NCBI RefSeq assembly: GCF_000829035.1
Contig: NZ_AP012541.1
Coordinates: forward strand, 1 to 64,000
From: Lacticaseibacillus paracasei subsp. paracasei
GTDB taxonomy: Bacteria; Bacillota; Bacilli; Lactobacillales; Lactobacillaceae
Direction of reading: 5' to 3'
Length of the DNA stretch: 64,000 bases
Part shown: positions 10,453 to 18,075 of the stretch, one piece after another
Position numbering within the stretch: the stretch's first letter is position 1
Layout of the letters: the number at the start of each line of letters is the position of its first letter
Translations under genes and position numbers: made by a program
Notes under the pieces: generated by a model
Database searches by the model: none
What the model saw: only the letters and a program-made list of their open reading frames with translations
What the model was told of the DNA's origin: nothing

Positions 10453-10884
10453 ATGTTGAATAGTGTGAGTCTAACAGGGCGGTTGACCAAGGAACCTGAA
10501 GTTTTCCGAACGGCTAACGAGCTTGATATCGTCCGATTTACGTTGGCGGTGAATCGCGTTTTCAAGAATAAAACGGGACAGCGCGAGACTGATTTTATTG
10601 AGTGTGTCATTTTTGGCAAACGCGCCTTAACTTTTGCGGGATCAACTACCAAAGGGTCATTGTTGGGTATTTCAGGGCGGCTGAGTAATAATCATTTTGA
10701 AAATAAGCAAGGTGAGCAAGTGTGGCGGACCGCTGTCGTCGTTGATAATTTTGCTTGGTTGGAGTCGCGAGCCACGACGGAAAGCCGCCGGGCAGGGACC
10801 TTGCAGGCGACAGGAACAGACGACGTCATGCCAGTAGAGGAAGGCACCCTGCCACAGGTCGCAACCGACGATCTGCCATTTTAG
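10453..10884 (+). CDS. Second single-stranded DNA-binding protein (Ssb paralogue)
   Basis: The 143-residue protein has an N-terminal OB fold (MLNSVSLTGRLTKEPE, ETDFIECVIFGKRA, GSLLGISGRL) and keeps the acidic partner-binding tip DDLPF. It is related to the main Ssb encoded 450 bp downstream but has a much shorter, non-Gln/Gly-rich linker. In Bacillus a short paralogue (SsbB) acts in transformation; whether this is its counterpart is inference. The start has a strong GAGGAGG site. A -10 element for rpsF lies just after its stop, so it is probably its own transcription unit. Confidence 0.9.
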   Translation: MLNSVSLTGRLTKEPEVFRTANELDIVRFTLAVNRVFKNKTGQRETDFIECVIFGKRALTFAGSTTKGSLLGISGRLSNNHFENKQGEQVWRTAVVVDNFAWLESRATTESRRAGTLQATGTDDVMPVEEGTLPQVATDDLPF

Positions 10885-10902
10885 TGGTGGTATTCGCCGC
10901 GG

Positions 10903-10916
10903 ATCTATGCTACAAT
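10903..10916 (+). promoter_or_regulatory. Extended -10 promoter of rpsF-ssb-rpsR
   Basis: TGCTACAAT (TGn plus TACAAT at 10911-10916) with no good -35, about 10 bp before the structured leader. Confidence 0.55.
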
Positions 10917-10920
10917 TTTA

Positions 10921-11000
10921 ACTCGTGAGTATCCGGCTATTCTATAGCCTTAGTACTCTCCTTGCTCCGGCAAATGACCGGGGCCTAAAGTCCATAAGGA
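10921..11000 (+). ncRNA. Probable S6:S18 autoregulatory leader of the rpsF operon
   Basis: Two stem-loops lie between promoter and ribosome site. The first has outer pairs GAGTA (10927-10931) with TACTC (10954-10958), an internal loop with TCC opposite TTAG, and inner pairs GGCTAT with ATAGCC. The second pairs GCTCCGG with CCGGGGC (10964-10984). Bacterial rpsF operons commonly carry a leader bound by the S6:S18 complex; that this one does so is inference from position and fold. Confidence 0.5.
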
Positions 11001-11011
11001 GGTGAATCGTC

Positions 11012-11308
11012 ATGGCTGAAACCAAATATGAAGTCACTTATATCATCCGTCCAGATTTGGACGATGCTGCAAAGACTGAATTGGTTGAACGTTTTGACAA
11101 TATTTTGAAGGAAAATGGTGCCAACATCATTGATTCCAAGGATTGGCAAAAGCGTAAGCTCGCATATGAGATCAACAAGTACAACGAAGGTCTCTATCAT
11201 ATCGTGAACTTGTCCGCAGAAGATGACAAAGCGATCAATGAATTTGATCGTCTTGGCAAGATCAACAACGATATTCTGCGTCACATGATCGTGAAGCGAG
11301 AAGACTAA
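11012..11308 (+). CDS. rpsF: 30S ribosomal protein S6
   Basis: S6 is a platform protein of the small subunit that binds next to S18. The 98-residue product starts [18 protein letters not shown] and shows the family pattern through [14 protein letters not shown] and ends near MIVKRED. AAGGAGGTG precedes the ATG. It is followed by ssb and rpsR in the order conserved across bacteria, so S6 and S18 are made together. Length is normal. Confidence 0.98.
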
Positions 11309-11338
11309 TCGTAACTTTTTTGAAAGGGGCGCTACGGC

Positions 11339-11935
11339 ATGCTTAACAGTGTTGCATTGACAGGTCGATTAACCAGAGACGTTGATTTGCGTTACACGCA
11401 AAGTGGCACGGCTGTCGGTTCTTTCACGCTGGCCGTTGACCGCCAGTTCCGCAGTGCAAACGGCGAACGTGAAACTGACTTCATCAATTGTGTGATCTGG
11501 CGTAAGTCTGCAGAGAACTTTGCAAACTTCACCAAAAAGGGATCCATGGTTGGAGTTGAAGGCCATATCCAAACGCGTACGTATGATAACGCGCAAGGAC
11601 AAAAGGTCTACGTGACCGAAGTCGTCGTTGAAAACTTTGCGTTGCTGGAATCCCGGGCAACGACTCAACAGCGGCCGTCCGAACCGGCAAATCCAGCTGG
11701 CCAAGGTAATCAGAACTATGGCGGCGGGCAGCAGTTTGGCAATAACCAACCGCAGAATCCGCCAAGTTTTGGTTCACAAGGCGCCCCGAACAATGCATCA
11801 TCACCGAATCCGGGTCAAAATCCGGCAGCAAGTCAGAACCAAGGAGGCAACTCCGCGGCTAACCCTGCTAATCCCGATCCGTTTGCTAATAATGGCAAGC
11901 CGATCGACATTTCCGATGATGATTTGCCATTCTAA
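11339..11935 (+). CDS. ssb: Single-stranded DNA-binding protein
   Basis: This is the main Ssb, coating single-stranded DNA in replication and repair. The 198-residue protein has the OB fold at about 1-110 ([43 protein letters not shown]), a long Gln/Asn/Pro/Gly-rich linker and the acidic tip DISDDDLPF that recruits partners. The site GAAAGGGGC lies before the ATG. It sits between rpsF and rpsR as in most bacteria, coupling it to ribosomal expression. Confidence 0.98.
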   Translation: MLNSVALTGRLTRDVDLRYTQSGTAVGSFTLAVDRQFRSANGERETDFINCVIWRKSAENFANFTKKGSMVGVEGHIQTRTYDNAQGQKVYVTEVVVENFALLESRATTQQRPSEPANPAGQGNQNYGGGQQFGNNQPQNPPSFGSQGAPNNASSPNPGQNPAASQNQGGNSAANPANPDPFANNGKPIDISDDDLPF

Positions 11936-12021
11936 GGTGTGACTCAAAGTCGCACTAACCGCGGTAATCCCTTCAGGCGAAGGGTTATCTAAGTGGAATC
12001 TTTGATAAGGGAGGAATTCTC

Positions 12022-12258
12022 ATGGCACAACAACGCCGTGGTGGCCGTCGTCGTCGTAAAGTCGACTTCATCGCCGCAAACCACATCGAATATATCGATT
12101 ATAAAGACACGAACTTGTTGGATCGGTTCATCTCAGAACGTGGCAAGATTTTGCCGCGTCGGGTAACCGGCACCAGCGCTAAGAACCAACGTAAGCTGAC
12201 GATCGCAATCAAGCGAGCTCGGATTATGGGTCTTCTGCCATTTGTTTCAGAAGATTAA
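12022..12258 (+). CDS. rpsR: 30S ribosomal protein S18
   Basis: S18 binds with S6 on the platform of the small subunit. The 78-residue basic protein shows the [25 protein letters not shown] start and the signature [30 protein letters not shown] precedes the ATG. A strong terminator follows, ending the operon. In many lactobacilli the DHH phosphodiesterase and rplI follow soon after; here a repeat and an insertion sequence come next. Confidence 0.98.
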   Translation: MAQQRRGGRRRRKVDFIAANHIEYIDYKDTNLLDRFISERGKILPRRVTGTSAKNQRKLTIAIKRARIMGLLPFVSED

Positions 12259-12270
12259 TTGGTATTCAAA

Positions 12271-12308
12271 AGGACGTTCCTGCTTAACTGGCGGGAGCGT
12301 CTTTTTTT
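12271..12308 (+). terminator. Terminator after rpsR
   Basis: Arms GGACGTTCCTGC and GCGGGAGCGTC (one G-T pair) followed by seven T. Confidence 0.9.
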
Positions 12309-12312
12309 GTGT

Positions 12313-12430
12313 GAGCGTGAATTGGCGCGGGTAGTAACCGGAGCGTAAGCGGCCTAAGTCGTGATGACCGGTCTTGGGTCATTGCGACTTAGGTCTTTAC
12401 GTGCAGGATACTGCGCCAATTCGCGCGTTA
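12313..12430 (+). repeat. Dispersed palindromic repeat, copy D
   Basis: Complete copy. Outer arms GAATTGGCGC and GCGCCAATTC are entirely different in sequence from copies A and B yet pair perfectly; inner arms CCTAAGTCG and CGACTTAGG likewise pair. No gene start follows directly; the next features are a Rex-like site and an IS element. Confidence 0.85.
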
Positions 12431-12586
12431 TGATGAATTTTGACGCCTTTAATTGTTATTTTCGATCCTGTCACAAAGAAGAGAAGTGTATGAGACCAAT
12501 CGGTAAAACAGCAAGCCCTTTTCTCGAAATAAATTGAATACTGGCTAAAAACATTTTCTATCATGAAGCAGACCAATGTATGACGA

Positions 12587-12604
12587 TTGCAATATTTATC
12601 ACAA
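12587..12604. promoter_or_regulatory. Rex-like operator candidate, native cydAB control region
   Basis: An 18-bp match (TTG...TCACAA ends, 13 of 18 positions) to the Rex consensus of Gram-positive bacteria. Rex senses NADH/NAD and commonly controls cydAB. Before the IS insertion it would have stood about 106 bp from the cydA start. Sequence match is partial, so this is a candidate only. Confidence 0.4.
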
Positions 12605-12704
12605 GCTTATTGTTATATAAAATAACGAGATAGTTCTACAATAGCGGTGATCAGGAATACAGGGAAAAATGACATTATTGGTTACCTAGATTGCAATAAT
12701 AAAG

Positions 12705-13625
12705 TTACCACCTAGAAAGAGGCTTGCTCACTGCTTGAACTGGGGTTTGCCAACGGAGACATTTTCTAGGTTTGTTATTGATAAGCGCTGTGGCTTGTTG
12801 AATATCGGTCTCTGAAACCTGATCAAACTGTGTTCCCTTCGGGAAATAGTAGCGAAGTTCTCGATTGAACCGTTCATTTGTGCCCCGTTCATTCGGGTGA
12901 TAGGCGTGGCAAAAGTAAACCGGTATCCGATAGCGCTTTGTAAGCGCCTGATCGCAGGAAAACTCTTTACCGTGATCAACCGTCACTGATCGAACCGGAC
13001 CCGGAAAGTCCACCATCAGTCTTGCAAATCCCTTGAGAACAGCATTTTGTGATAAGTTTTCAAGCTTAGTTGTCGCCATTAAACGTGTCACCCGATCGAC
13101 AATGGTCAAAACAGCAGCCTTTGACCCGCGACCACCGCGAACTGTATCCATCTCTAAATGTCCTTTTTCGGTTCGCCGATTAGCTGACTCACTGCGAATC
13201 TCAATTGAGGTGCCTACTGCTTGGTTATAGCGCGACCGAAGGTCTTGTCTTCTTTTATGACGTTTACCGTGATCAAAGAGTTGGCTTGGCTGAAAATCGA
13301 CTTGTCTTTGATAAATCCAGTGGTAAATCGTGTGTGGCGCACAGTGAACGGCATAACCGACCATTTCAGGGGACCAACCTAGGTTTAGCTTCTCAGTTAC
13401 CATCCGCTTCAACTTAGGCGTTAAAATCGAGTGCCGACCACAACGATGCCGACAAGTATCGGCATGATCCTGAGCTATAATGGCGCAGTAATCACCTTCA
13501 GGGCAACGGTGAAGCTCATGCCTAATAGAAATACGAGAGCGGCCTAAGGTCGCGGCGATGTATTGAATCGTGTGGTGTTGCATCAGTTCTATCTGAGATC
13601 GTTCAATTAAGGTTATAATGGCCAT
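12705..13625 (-). CDS. IS30-family transposase
   Basis: DDE transposase of 306 residues. The N-terminus has a helix-turn-helix (HHTIQYIAATLGRSRISIRHEL). The catalytic acidic residues are recognisable in GHLEMDTVRG, TVDHGKEF and the E of PNERGTNERFNRELRYYFPKG, the hallmark arrangement of the IS30 family. The start is near MAIITLIERSQIELMQ. It appears intact. It is only distantly related to the second IS30-type transposase present three times in this window, so two IS30 lineages coexist. Confidence 0.93.
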   Translation of the reverse strand: MAIITLIERSQIELMQHHTIQYIAATLGRSRISIRHELHRCPEGDYCAIIAQDHADTCRHRCGRHSILTPKLKRMVTEKLNLGWSPEMVGYAVHCAPHTIYHWIYQRQVDFQPSQLFDHGKRHKRRQDLRSRYNQAVGTSIEIRSESANRRTEKGHLEMDTVRGGRGSKAAVLTIVDRVTRLMATTKLENLSQNAVLKGFARLMVDFPGPVRSVTVDHGKEFSCDQALTKRYRIPVYFCHAYHPNERGTNERFNRELRYYFPKGTQFDQVSETDIQQATALINNKPRKCLRWQTPVQAVSKPLSRW

Positions 13626-13694
13626 GGGACCTGTCCTTCTCTCTAGATGGTATGTTATGCAAACACCATTTTAGCAAGAACGGACAGGTCTTTT

Positions 13695-13722
13695 TTCACA
13701 TTTTCTGGGTGGTAACTTTAAT
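13695..13722 (+). promoter_or_regulatory. Candidate outward promoter in the IS right end, facing cydA
   Basis: TTCACA (13695-13700), a 16-bp spacer and TTTAAT (13717-13722), each 5 of 6 to consensus. Transcription would leave the IS near 13729 and enter cydA. Prediction only. Confidence 0.4.
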
Positions 13723-13754
13723 TATGCAATCTAGGGTTAATAGAGGTGATCAAA

Positions 13755-15233
13755 ATGGGGCTCACGTTAGCCACGATTCCGCTGGCTGTGACGAATCTGT
13801 CACGCATGCAGTTTGCGGTAACCGCGATCACGCATTTTCTATTTGTAACAACGACCATTGGCATGTTGTTGACGACGATGATTTTTGAATTTATGTACGC
13901 GTATGGCCGTGGCGATACTGAAAAGTATGGCCGGCTGACCTTATTCTTCAGTCGGATTTTCTTCTTCAGTTTTGGGACAGGTGTTGTTACCGGGCTGATC
14001 ATGGAGTTTCAATTTGGGATGAATTGGTCGGCGTTTACGCGGTTGATGGGTGATGTTGCCGGTGTACCACTGGCGAGCGAAAGTATGATTTCCTTCTTCG
14101 TTGAGTCGACCATCATCGGTTTATGGCGCTTTACTTGGGGTAAGTTGCCAAAACGAGCACATGCTTGGTTAGGCGTTGGGATGTTGGGTGCATCGCTTTT
14201 TTCCATTGTCTGGATCATTGCAATCAATGCATTCATGCAAAATCCTTATGGTTTCCGTCTGGAAGGTGGCCGTGCACGGCTCACGAGTCTGATTACGTTA
14301 TTACAGAACCCGCAATATCGGCCGGAATTTTTGCATGTTTTATTCGCGATCCTGATCACCGGCGGATTTTTGACAGCAGGGATTGCTGCCTGGCAGATTC
14401 TGCACAAGCGTGATACGTCAGCGTTCAAAATTGCCGTTCAAATTGGCTTACTCATTGCTTTGCCAGCAGCATTCTTACAGCCGGCACAAGGCGACGATCA
14501 AGGTGCCGCAACAGCAGCGTTGCAGCCGATGAAGTTTACCGCAATTGAAGGCCGGTATGAGACGGAAGGTAGTCCCACAACTGGGGCACCTTGGGCGATG
14601 GCTGCGCTGATCAATGAAGACACGCACACAACCAAGGCCGTGTCGATTCCGAACATGGGGACTTACTTCGGCAAGAACACGTTCACTGGCACCATGCCGG
14701 GCATGAACGCTGTTGCCAAAATGTATCACGCAAAGTTCGATAAGACGGTTGCCAAGTCGTACGATGGCCAGATGACTTATTATCCGCCAGTGACCCTGCT
14801 GTTCTGGACCATGCATTTGATGGTTTATGCGGGGTACTTCTTCACGATGTTCGCGTTGTTTGCGACGATCATGCTGCATCGGCGGCAATCGGCAATCGAA
14901 GATCATCCCAAAACGTTGCGGACACTCGGTTGGGTACTATGGCTGCCATATTTGACCTTCACATCTGGCTGGATCGTTGCGGAAGTTGGCCGATATCCAT
15001 TTGTGGTTTATGGGCTACTCACGCAGTACGATGCGGTTTCACCGAGTGTGACCGTCACTGAGGCTGGTACGAGTCTGGCCTTGTTCTTAATGGCCGATAT
15101 CTTCTTAGTGACCACGATGATTTACATTTCACATCGCACTGTTAAACGCGGTTTGCCGCAAATCACCGGTGATTATCCAGAAGATCGCACAATTCCGGAT
15201 CCATTTGCAAAGGAGGCGTTCAGTCATGCCTAG
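13755..15233 (+). CDS. cydA: Cytochrome bd oxidase subunit I
   Basis: CydA is the haem-bearing, quinol-oxidising subunit of cytochrome bd; in lactic acid bacteria it works only if haem and menaquinone are available. The 492-residue membrane protein starts MGLTLATIPLAVTNLSRMQFAVTAITHFLFV, with His27 at the place of the haem b595 ligand. The conserved GWIVAEVGRYPFVVYGLL segment and a short Q-loop are present. I chose the ATG at 13755, spaced from GAGGTGAT; an in-frame GTG at 13746 lies within that ribosome site. Its native promoter is cut off by the IS element. It overlaps cydB by 8 bp. Confidence 0.97.
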   Translation: MGLTLATIPLAVTNLSRMQFAVTAITHFLFVTTTIGMLLTTMIFEFMYAYGRGDTEKYGRLTLFFSRIFFFSFGTGVVTGLIMEFQFGMNWSAFTRLMGDVAGVPLASESMISFFVESTIIGLWRFTWGKLPKRAHAWLGVGMLGASLFSIVWIIAINAFMQNPYGFRLEGGRARLTSLITLLQNPQYRPEFLHVLFAILITGGFLTAGIAAWQILHKRDTSAFKIAVQIGLLIALPAAFLQPAQGDDQGAATAALQPMKFTAIEGRYETEGSPTTGAPWAMAALINEDTHTTKAVSIPNMGTYFGKNTFTGTMPGMNAVAKMYHAKFDKTVAKSYDGQMTYYPPVTLLFWTMHLMVYAGYFFTMFALFATIMLHRRQSAIEDHPKTLRTLGWVLWLPYLTFTSGWIVAEVGRYPFVVYGLLTQYDAVSPSVTVTEAGTSLALFLMADIFLVTTMIYISHRTVKRGLPQITGDYPEDRTIPDPFAKEAFSHA

Positions 15234-16245
15234 CCTTTCAAATTTACAAGTGATCTTTCTAGGTATCATTTCGACTGAGCTGATGCTATTCTTCGTTTTG
15301 GACGGCGCTGATTTCGGAGCCGGCATGGCGACATTCTTTGTTGGCGATGATCTATCCAAGCGTCAACAAATTATGAAGGTTACTGGACCAGTTTGGGGCG
15401 GTAATGAGACTTGGGCGGTCACCGCCTTTGCAGTGATGTTTGCGGCTTATCCGGGGTGGTACTCAGCGTTAACATCCGGTTATTACCCACTCATCTTCCT
15501 TATGCTGTTCTTTCTGATCTTTCGCGGGGTCTCGTTTGATTATCGCAATCAATGGCACAGTCGCCACTACAATCGCTTCTGGGACTGGGCACTTTTCATT
15601 GGCAGTTTAATGCCACCATTCCTGTTAGGCATTATCTTTAGTTCCACAGTAAGCGGCGTGCCGATTCGCAATGGCTTCGTCTACGCCAGCATGGGTGACA
15701 TTCTGACGCCATTCAGTATCCTCGGCGGCATTCTGGCCGTTCTCTTCAGCCTGAATGTTGGTTTGAATCGGGTCATCAAAAAAGTTACCGAACCGGTAGC
15801 AACAAGTTTGACAGTTGCGTTAAAACGAACCACTTGGATCCTCTATCCAGCGCTCGTCTTGTTTGCCATCTTATTGCCGTTTAACACGCAGTTCTTTACC
15901 AACCGGCCTGTCATTGTCACGTTACTGCTGATTTTACTGGTGGCCTTCCTCGGTGTTGAAACGTGGGCAATCAGCCAACAACGACGGCGTGTAGCCTTTT
16001 GGCTTAGTGTCGGCACCATGGCCAGCTTCATTTACACCATTTTTCTAGGGGTCTTTCCAACCCTGATTGTTGGCCGAACGGCGGGTACCTCCATTACGGC
16101 GTTAACAGCAACAAGCGGTCCGGTTTCTCTGTTATGGACAGCGTGGTTGTTCGGCTTCACGATTATCTTGATGGTGGGTTTGCAGGCAACAGCCTATCAC
16201 CTAATCAATAAGTACTACCACGAGCCGGCATCGCCAATGATATAA
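15226..16245 (+). CDS. cydB: Cytochrome bd oxidase subunit II
   Basis: CydB is the second membrane subunit of cytochrome bd. The 339-residue protein has about eight to nine membrane helices and the family hallmarks LDGADFGAGM near the N-terminus and VWGGNETWAVTAF around residues 55-70. I chose the ATG at 15226 with AAAGGAGG nine bases before it; the overlap with the end of cydA implies coupling. The usual assembly transporter genes cydCD do not follow; instead a small membrane-protein gene interrupted by an IS element comes next. Confidence 0.97.
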   Translation: MPSLSNLQVIFLGIISTELMLFFVLDGADFGAGMATFFVGDDLSKRQQIMKVTGPVWGGNETWAVTAFAVMFAAYPGWYSALTSGYYPLIFLMLFFLIFRGVSFDYRNQWHSRHYNRFWDWALFIGSLMPPFLLGIIFSSTVSGVPIRNGFVYASMGDILTPFSILGGILAVLFSLNVGLNRVIKKVTEPVATSLTVALKRTTWILYPALVLFAILLPFNTQFFTNRPVIVTLLLILLVAFLGVETWAISQQRRRVAFWLSVGTMASFIYTIFLGVFPTLIVGRTAGTSITALTATSGPVSLLWTAWLFGFTIILMVGLQATAYHLINKYYHEPASPMI

Positions 16246-16288
16246 GCGGCGGCGAAAAGAAGGTGCATATGATGAAAAAGATCTGGAT

Positions 16289-17466
16289 CCTCAATTTTCA
16301 AGCCAAGTGCAACGATGATAACGAATTCTTGATAGTGGTCTAGGCTGTTACGCCATGCATCGGTAGTAATCGCATGGGCGAAGATAGTTCAGAATACGTC
16401 TGGGACGATGGTTCAGTGCGGATTGGACTGCTTGAATTTCAACCAGGGTAACTGCTCTGAGAGACTTCCCTTTCGGGAAGAATTCCCTAAGCAGTCCATT
16501 GGCGTTCTCGTTTGTGCCACGCTCCCAAGGCGAGTACGGATGTGCGAAGTAAATCTGGGTTCCAACAATCTCTGATAACTTGGCAAACTCGGAACCATTG
16601 TCAAAAGTGATACTCTCAAATTCCTTGGCCCCGTAGTCGTCGATCGTGTCCTGCAAGGCTTTAAGGCAGGTGCCCGCATGATAGTCAGGAATCTTGACGA
16701 TGATCTCAGTCCGGCTGTACCGTTCTGTGAGCGTCATTAATGCTGGCTCATCAGCTAAGCGAATACCTTTGACCAAGTCGCCTTCCCAATGTCCCACGCC
16801 TGTGCGGTCATTCACGGCCGCAGGACGCAACTCGATTGAGTCGCCGTATATCTTCTTATTCTTGCGCTTGTGGGCGTTCTTATAGCCTTTGATGCGGCGT
16901 CGGAGCTTCTTGGAAAGTGTCATGTTGTCTAGCTCAAGCAGCCCGGCGTCGATGTAGCGATACACAGTTGTCGTTGAAGGGCAAGCCTTGCCCTGGTCGC
17001 GATAGAAGTGTACGAAGCTATCAACGCTGTGTACGCGCGGCTTACGAGTAAGCTCCCTGGCGAGAGCCTTGAAGAACGCACGGCCGGTCTTAAGGAAGGC
17101 GTAGTGACCGGTTCTATCGCGTTTACGGTCGTGCATGGCTTGGGCAGTTTCCGCAAGATAGACTTGATGCGAGTGACGCTTCGAGTCGAGCTGAGTTACA
17201 GATCCACGCGTGATTTCTCGTGAGATTGTCGCTTTACTGCGATGAAGCTTCTGTGCAATCACGGTCGCGGTGTCACCAGCAGCCTGAAGGGCCTGAATTG
17301 TAGCACGGTCGCTAAAACTGAGTTGTTGGTAATGCTTGTGGGTGTTAGTCTGAGAGTGGGTCATGAAGATTCCTGCTTTCTTGTTTAGCTAGCACTAACA
17401 AGAATAGGTCTTCATGGCCTTTATGGTCTAGTCGTCAGGGTGTTGCACTTGAATTGTAAACTGGGG
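16289..17466 (-). mobile_element. IS30-family element, copy 1 (1178 bp)
   Basis: Ends CCTCAATTTTCAAG...CAAGTGCAAC and, inverted, CCCCAGTTTACAATTCAAG form imperfect ~25-bp terminal repeats. The 14-bp sequence AAAAAGATCTGGAT is repeated at 16275-16288 and 17467-17480. The same element occurs at 45035-46212 and 56495-57672, with identical length. Confidence 0.95.
16348..17364 (-). CDS. IS30-family transposase (copy 1)
   Basis: A 338-residue DDE transposase. N-terminal helix-turn-helix: LSFSDRATIQALQAAGDTA and KLHRSKATISREI. The acidic triad lies in GHWEGDLVKG, FDNGSEF and the E of NENANGLLREFFPKG. The reading frame is intact. It differs from copies 2 and 3 at a few residues (for example NMTLSKK instead of NMTLPKK and LRAVTL instead of LRAITL), so the three copies are nearly but not fully identical. 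Confidence 0.95.
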   Translation of the reverse strand: MTHSQTNTHKHYQQLSFSDRATIQALQAAGDTATVIAQKLHRSKATISREITRGSVTQLDSKRHSHQVYLAETAQAMHDRKRDRTGHYAFLKTGRAFFKALARELTRKPRVHSVDSFVHFYRDQGKACPSTTTVYRYIDAGLLELDNMTLSKKLRRRIKGYKNAHKRKNKKIYGDSIELRPAAVNDRTGVGHWEGDLVKGIRLADEPALMTLTERYSRTEIIVKIPDYHAGTCLKALQDTIDDYGAKEFESITFDNGSEFAKLSEIVGTQIYFAHPYSPWERGTNENANGLLREFFPKGKSLRAVTLVEIQAVQSALNHRPRRILNYLRPCDYYRCMA

Positions 17467-17681
17467 AAAAAGATCTGGATCAATATCTTCTGGGGGCTGT
17501 TAGTCGTCAGCTTCTGGCTCTATCAGCTCTTCTGGCCATTATTCTGGAACCCGATCAGCAAGTTCTATGGCATGGTGGCGTTGTACAGCATTGCTGCTAT
17601 TGCTTTCGGTTTTGCAGTTCGGGCTACAGTAAAAAGGTACGGTCGGCAGAAAGCATAAAGATGAAGTTTATACGCCAAATA

Positions 17682-17733
17682 GACAACTAAAGTTCGCACA
17701 TAGTTATTATGTGTGACTTTAGTTGTCTTTTTT
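17682..17733 (+). terminator. Terminator of the cyd operon
   Basis: Arms GACAACTAAAGT and ACTTTAGTTGTC with an inner CACATA/TATGTG stem, followed by a T-rich run. Confidence 0.9.
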
Positions 17734-17739
17734 ATTATA

Positions 17740-17886
17740 TTCCCAGTTCTGTATACCGTTGGGTACCTGATGGACAATCAGTTGAGAGATGGAATTGTAC
17801 ATTTAAACGATGAAGACTTGATCAAAAAGCCTAAAAATAGTTGGATTAGATTCAGAGGATTATTTTTAGCCAAAAGTCCCAAATAA
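17740..17886 (+). pseudogene. 3' remnant of an unidentified gene
   Basis: An open frame without its own start runs from about 17740 to the stop at 17884-17886. It reads VLYTVGYLMDNQLRDG and ends FRGLFLAKSPK. An internal ATG at 17770 would give 38 residues but lacks a ribosome site. The composition looks protein-like, as if a membrane protein's end survived a deletion. Confidence 0.35.
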
Positions 17887-17995
17887 AAGGACGAAAATCT
17901 GAACTTAACCTTTATAAGAGTCAGTGTGCGACGTTTATCGGTAAAAACACGACGGTTAAAAATTTTTTACCACAAAATACACTTGCTATTTTATA

Positions 17996-18029
17996 TTGGG
18001 TATACAGAAGCCGGCTTCTGTATACCCAA
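17996..18029. promoter_or_regulatory. Perfect 34-bp palindrome upstream of the bacteriocin-like genes
   Basis: Arms TTGGGTATACAGAAGCC (17996-18012) and its exact complement (18013-18029) meet with no loop. It begins just after an AT-rich promoter-like stretch (TTGCTATTTTATA at 17983-17995) and ends 47 bp before the first precursor gene. A zero-loop perfect palindrome fits a dimeric repressor or activator site better than a terminator; no T run follows. Confidence 0.75.
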
Positions 18030-18075
18030 AAACTAAACGTAAATGGCACGAATTAAATAATAAAGGAGAATACAC

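Larger units (their letters stand above)
12690..13730 (-). mobile_element. IS30-family insertion sequence upstream of cydA (1041 bp)
   Basis: The ends are inverted repeats: ATTGCAATAATAAAGTTACC on the left, and on the right the complement of a sequence differing only at scattered positions (GGTAACTTTAATTATGCAAT). Both ends abut CTAG, which is either a target duplication or part of the ends. It carries one transposase gene on the minus strand. It sits about 14 bp before the cydA ribosome site. Confidence 0.85.
16269..17658 (+). pseudogene. Small membrane-protein gene of the cyd operon, split by IS30 copy 1
   Basis: Removing the IS and one 14-bp repeat rebuilds an uninterrupted 65-codon gene: MMKKIWINIFWGLLVVSFWL, then a second hydrophobic segment near FYGMVALYSIAAIAFGFAV and a basic tail RYGRQKA. 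It starts 23 bp after cydB with an AAGAAGGTG site, so it belonged to the cydAB unit. Position and size recall the small bd-oxidase partners CydX and YbgE, but no homology is shown. After insertion, an ATG inside the IS end (17440) is in frame and could yield a 72-residue version beginning MLHLNCKLG, so function may not be fully lost. Confidence 0.75.

Noticed and set aside
17440..17466. Outward promoter in the end of the 1178-bp IS30 element
   Set aside because: TTGCAC or TTGAAT could be a -35, but a -10 at proper spacing would lie in each target and the matches are weak (4 of 6).
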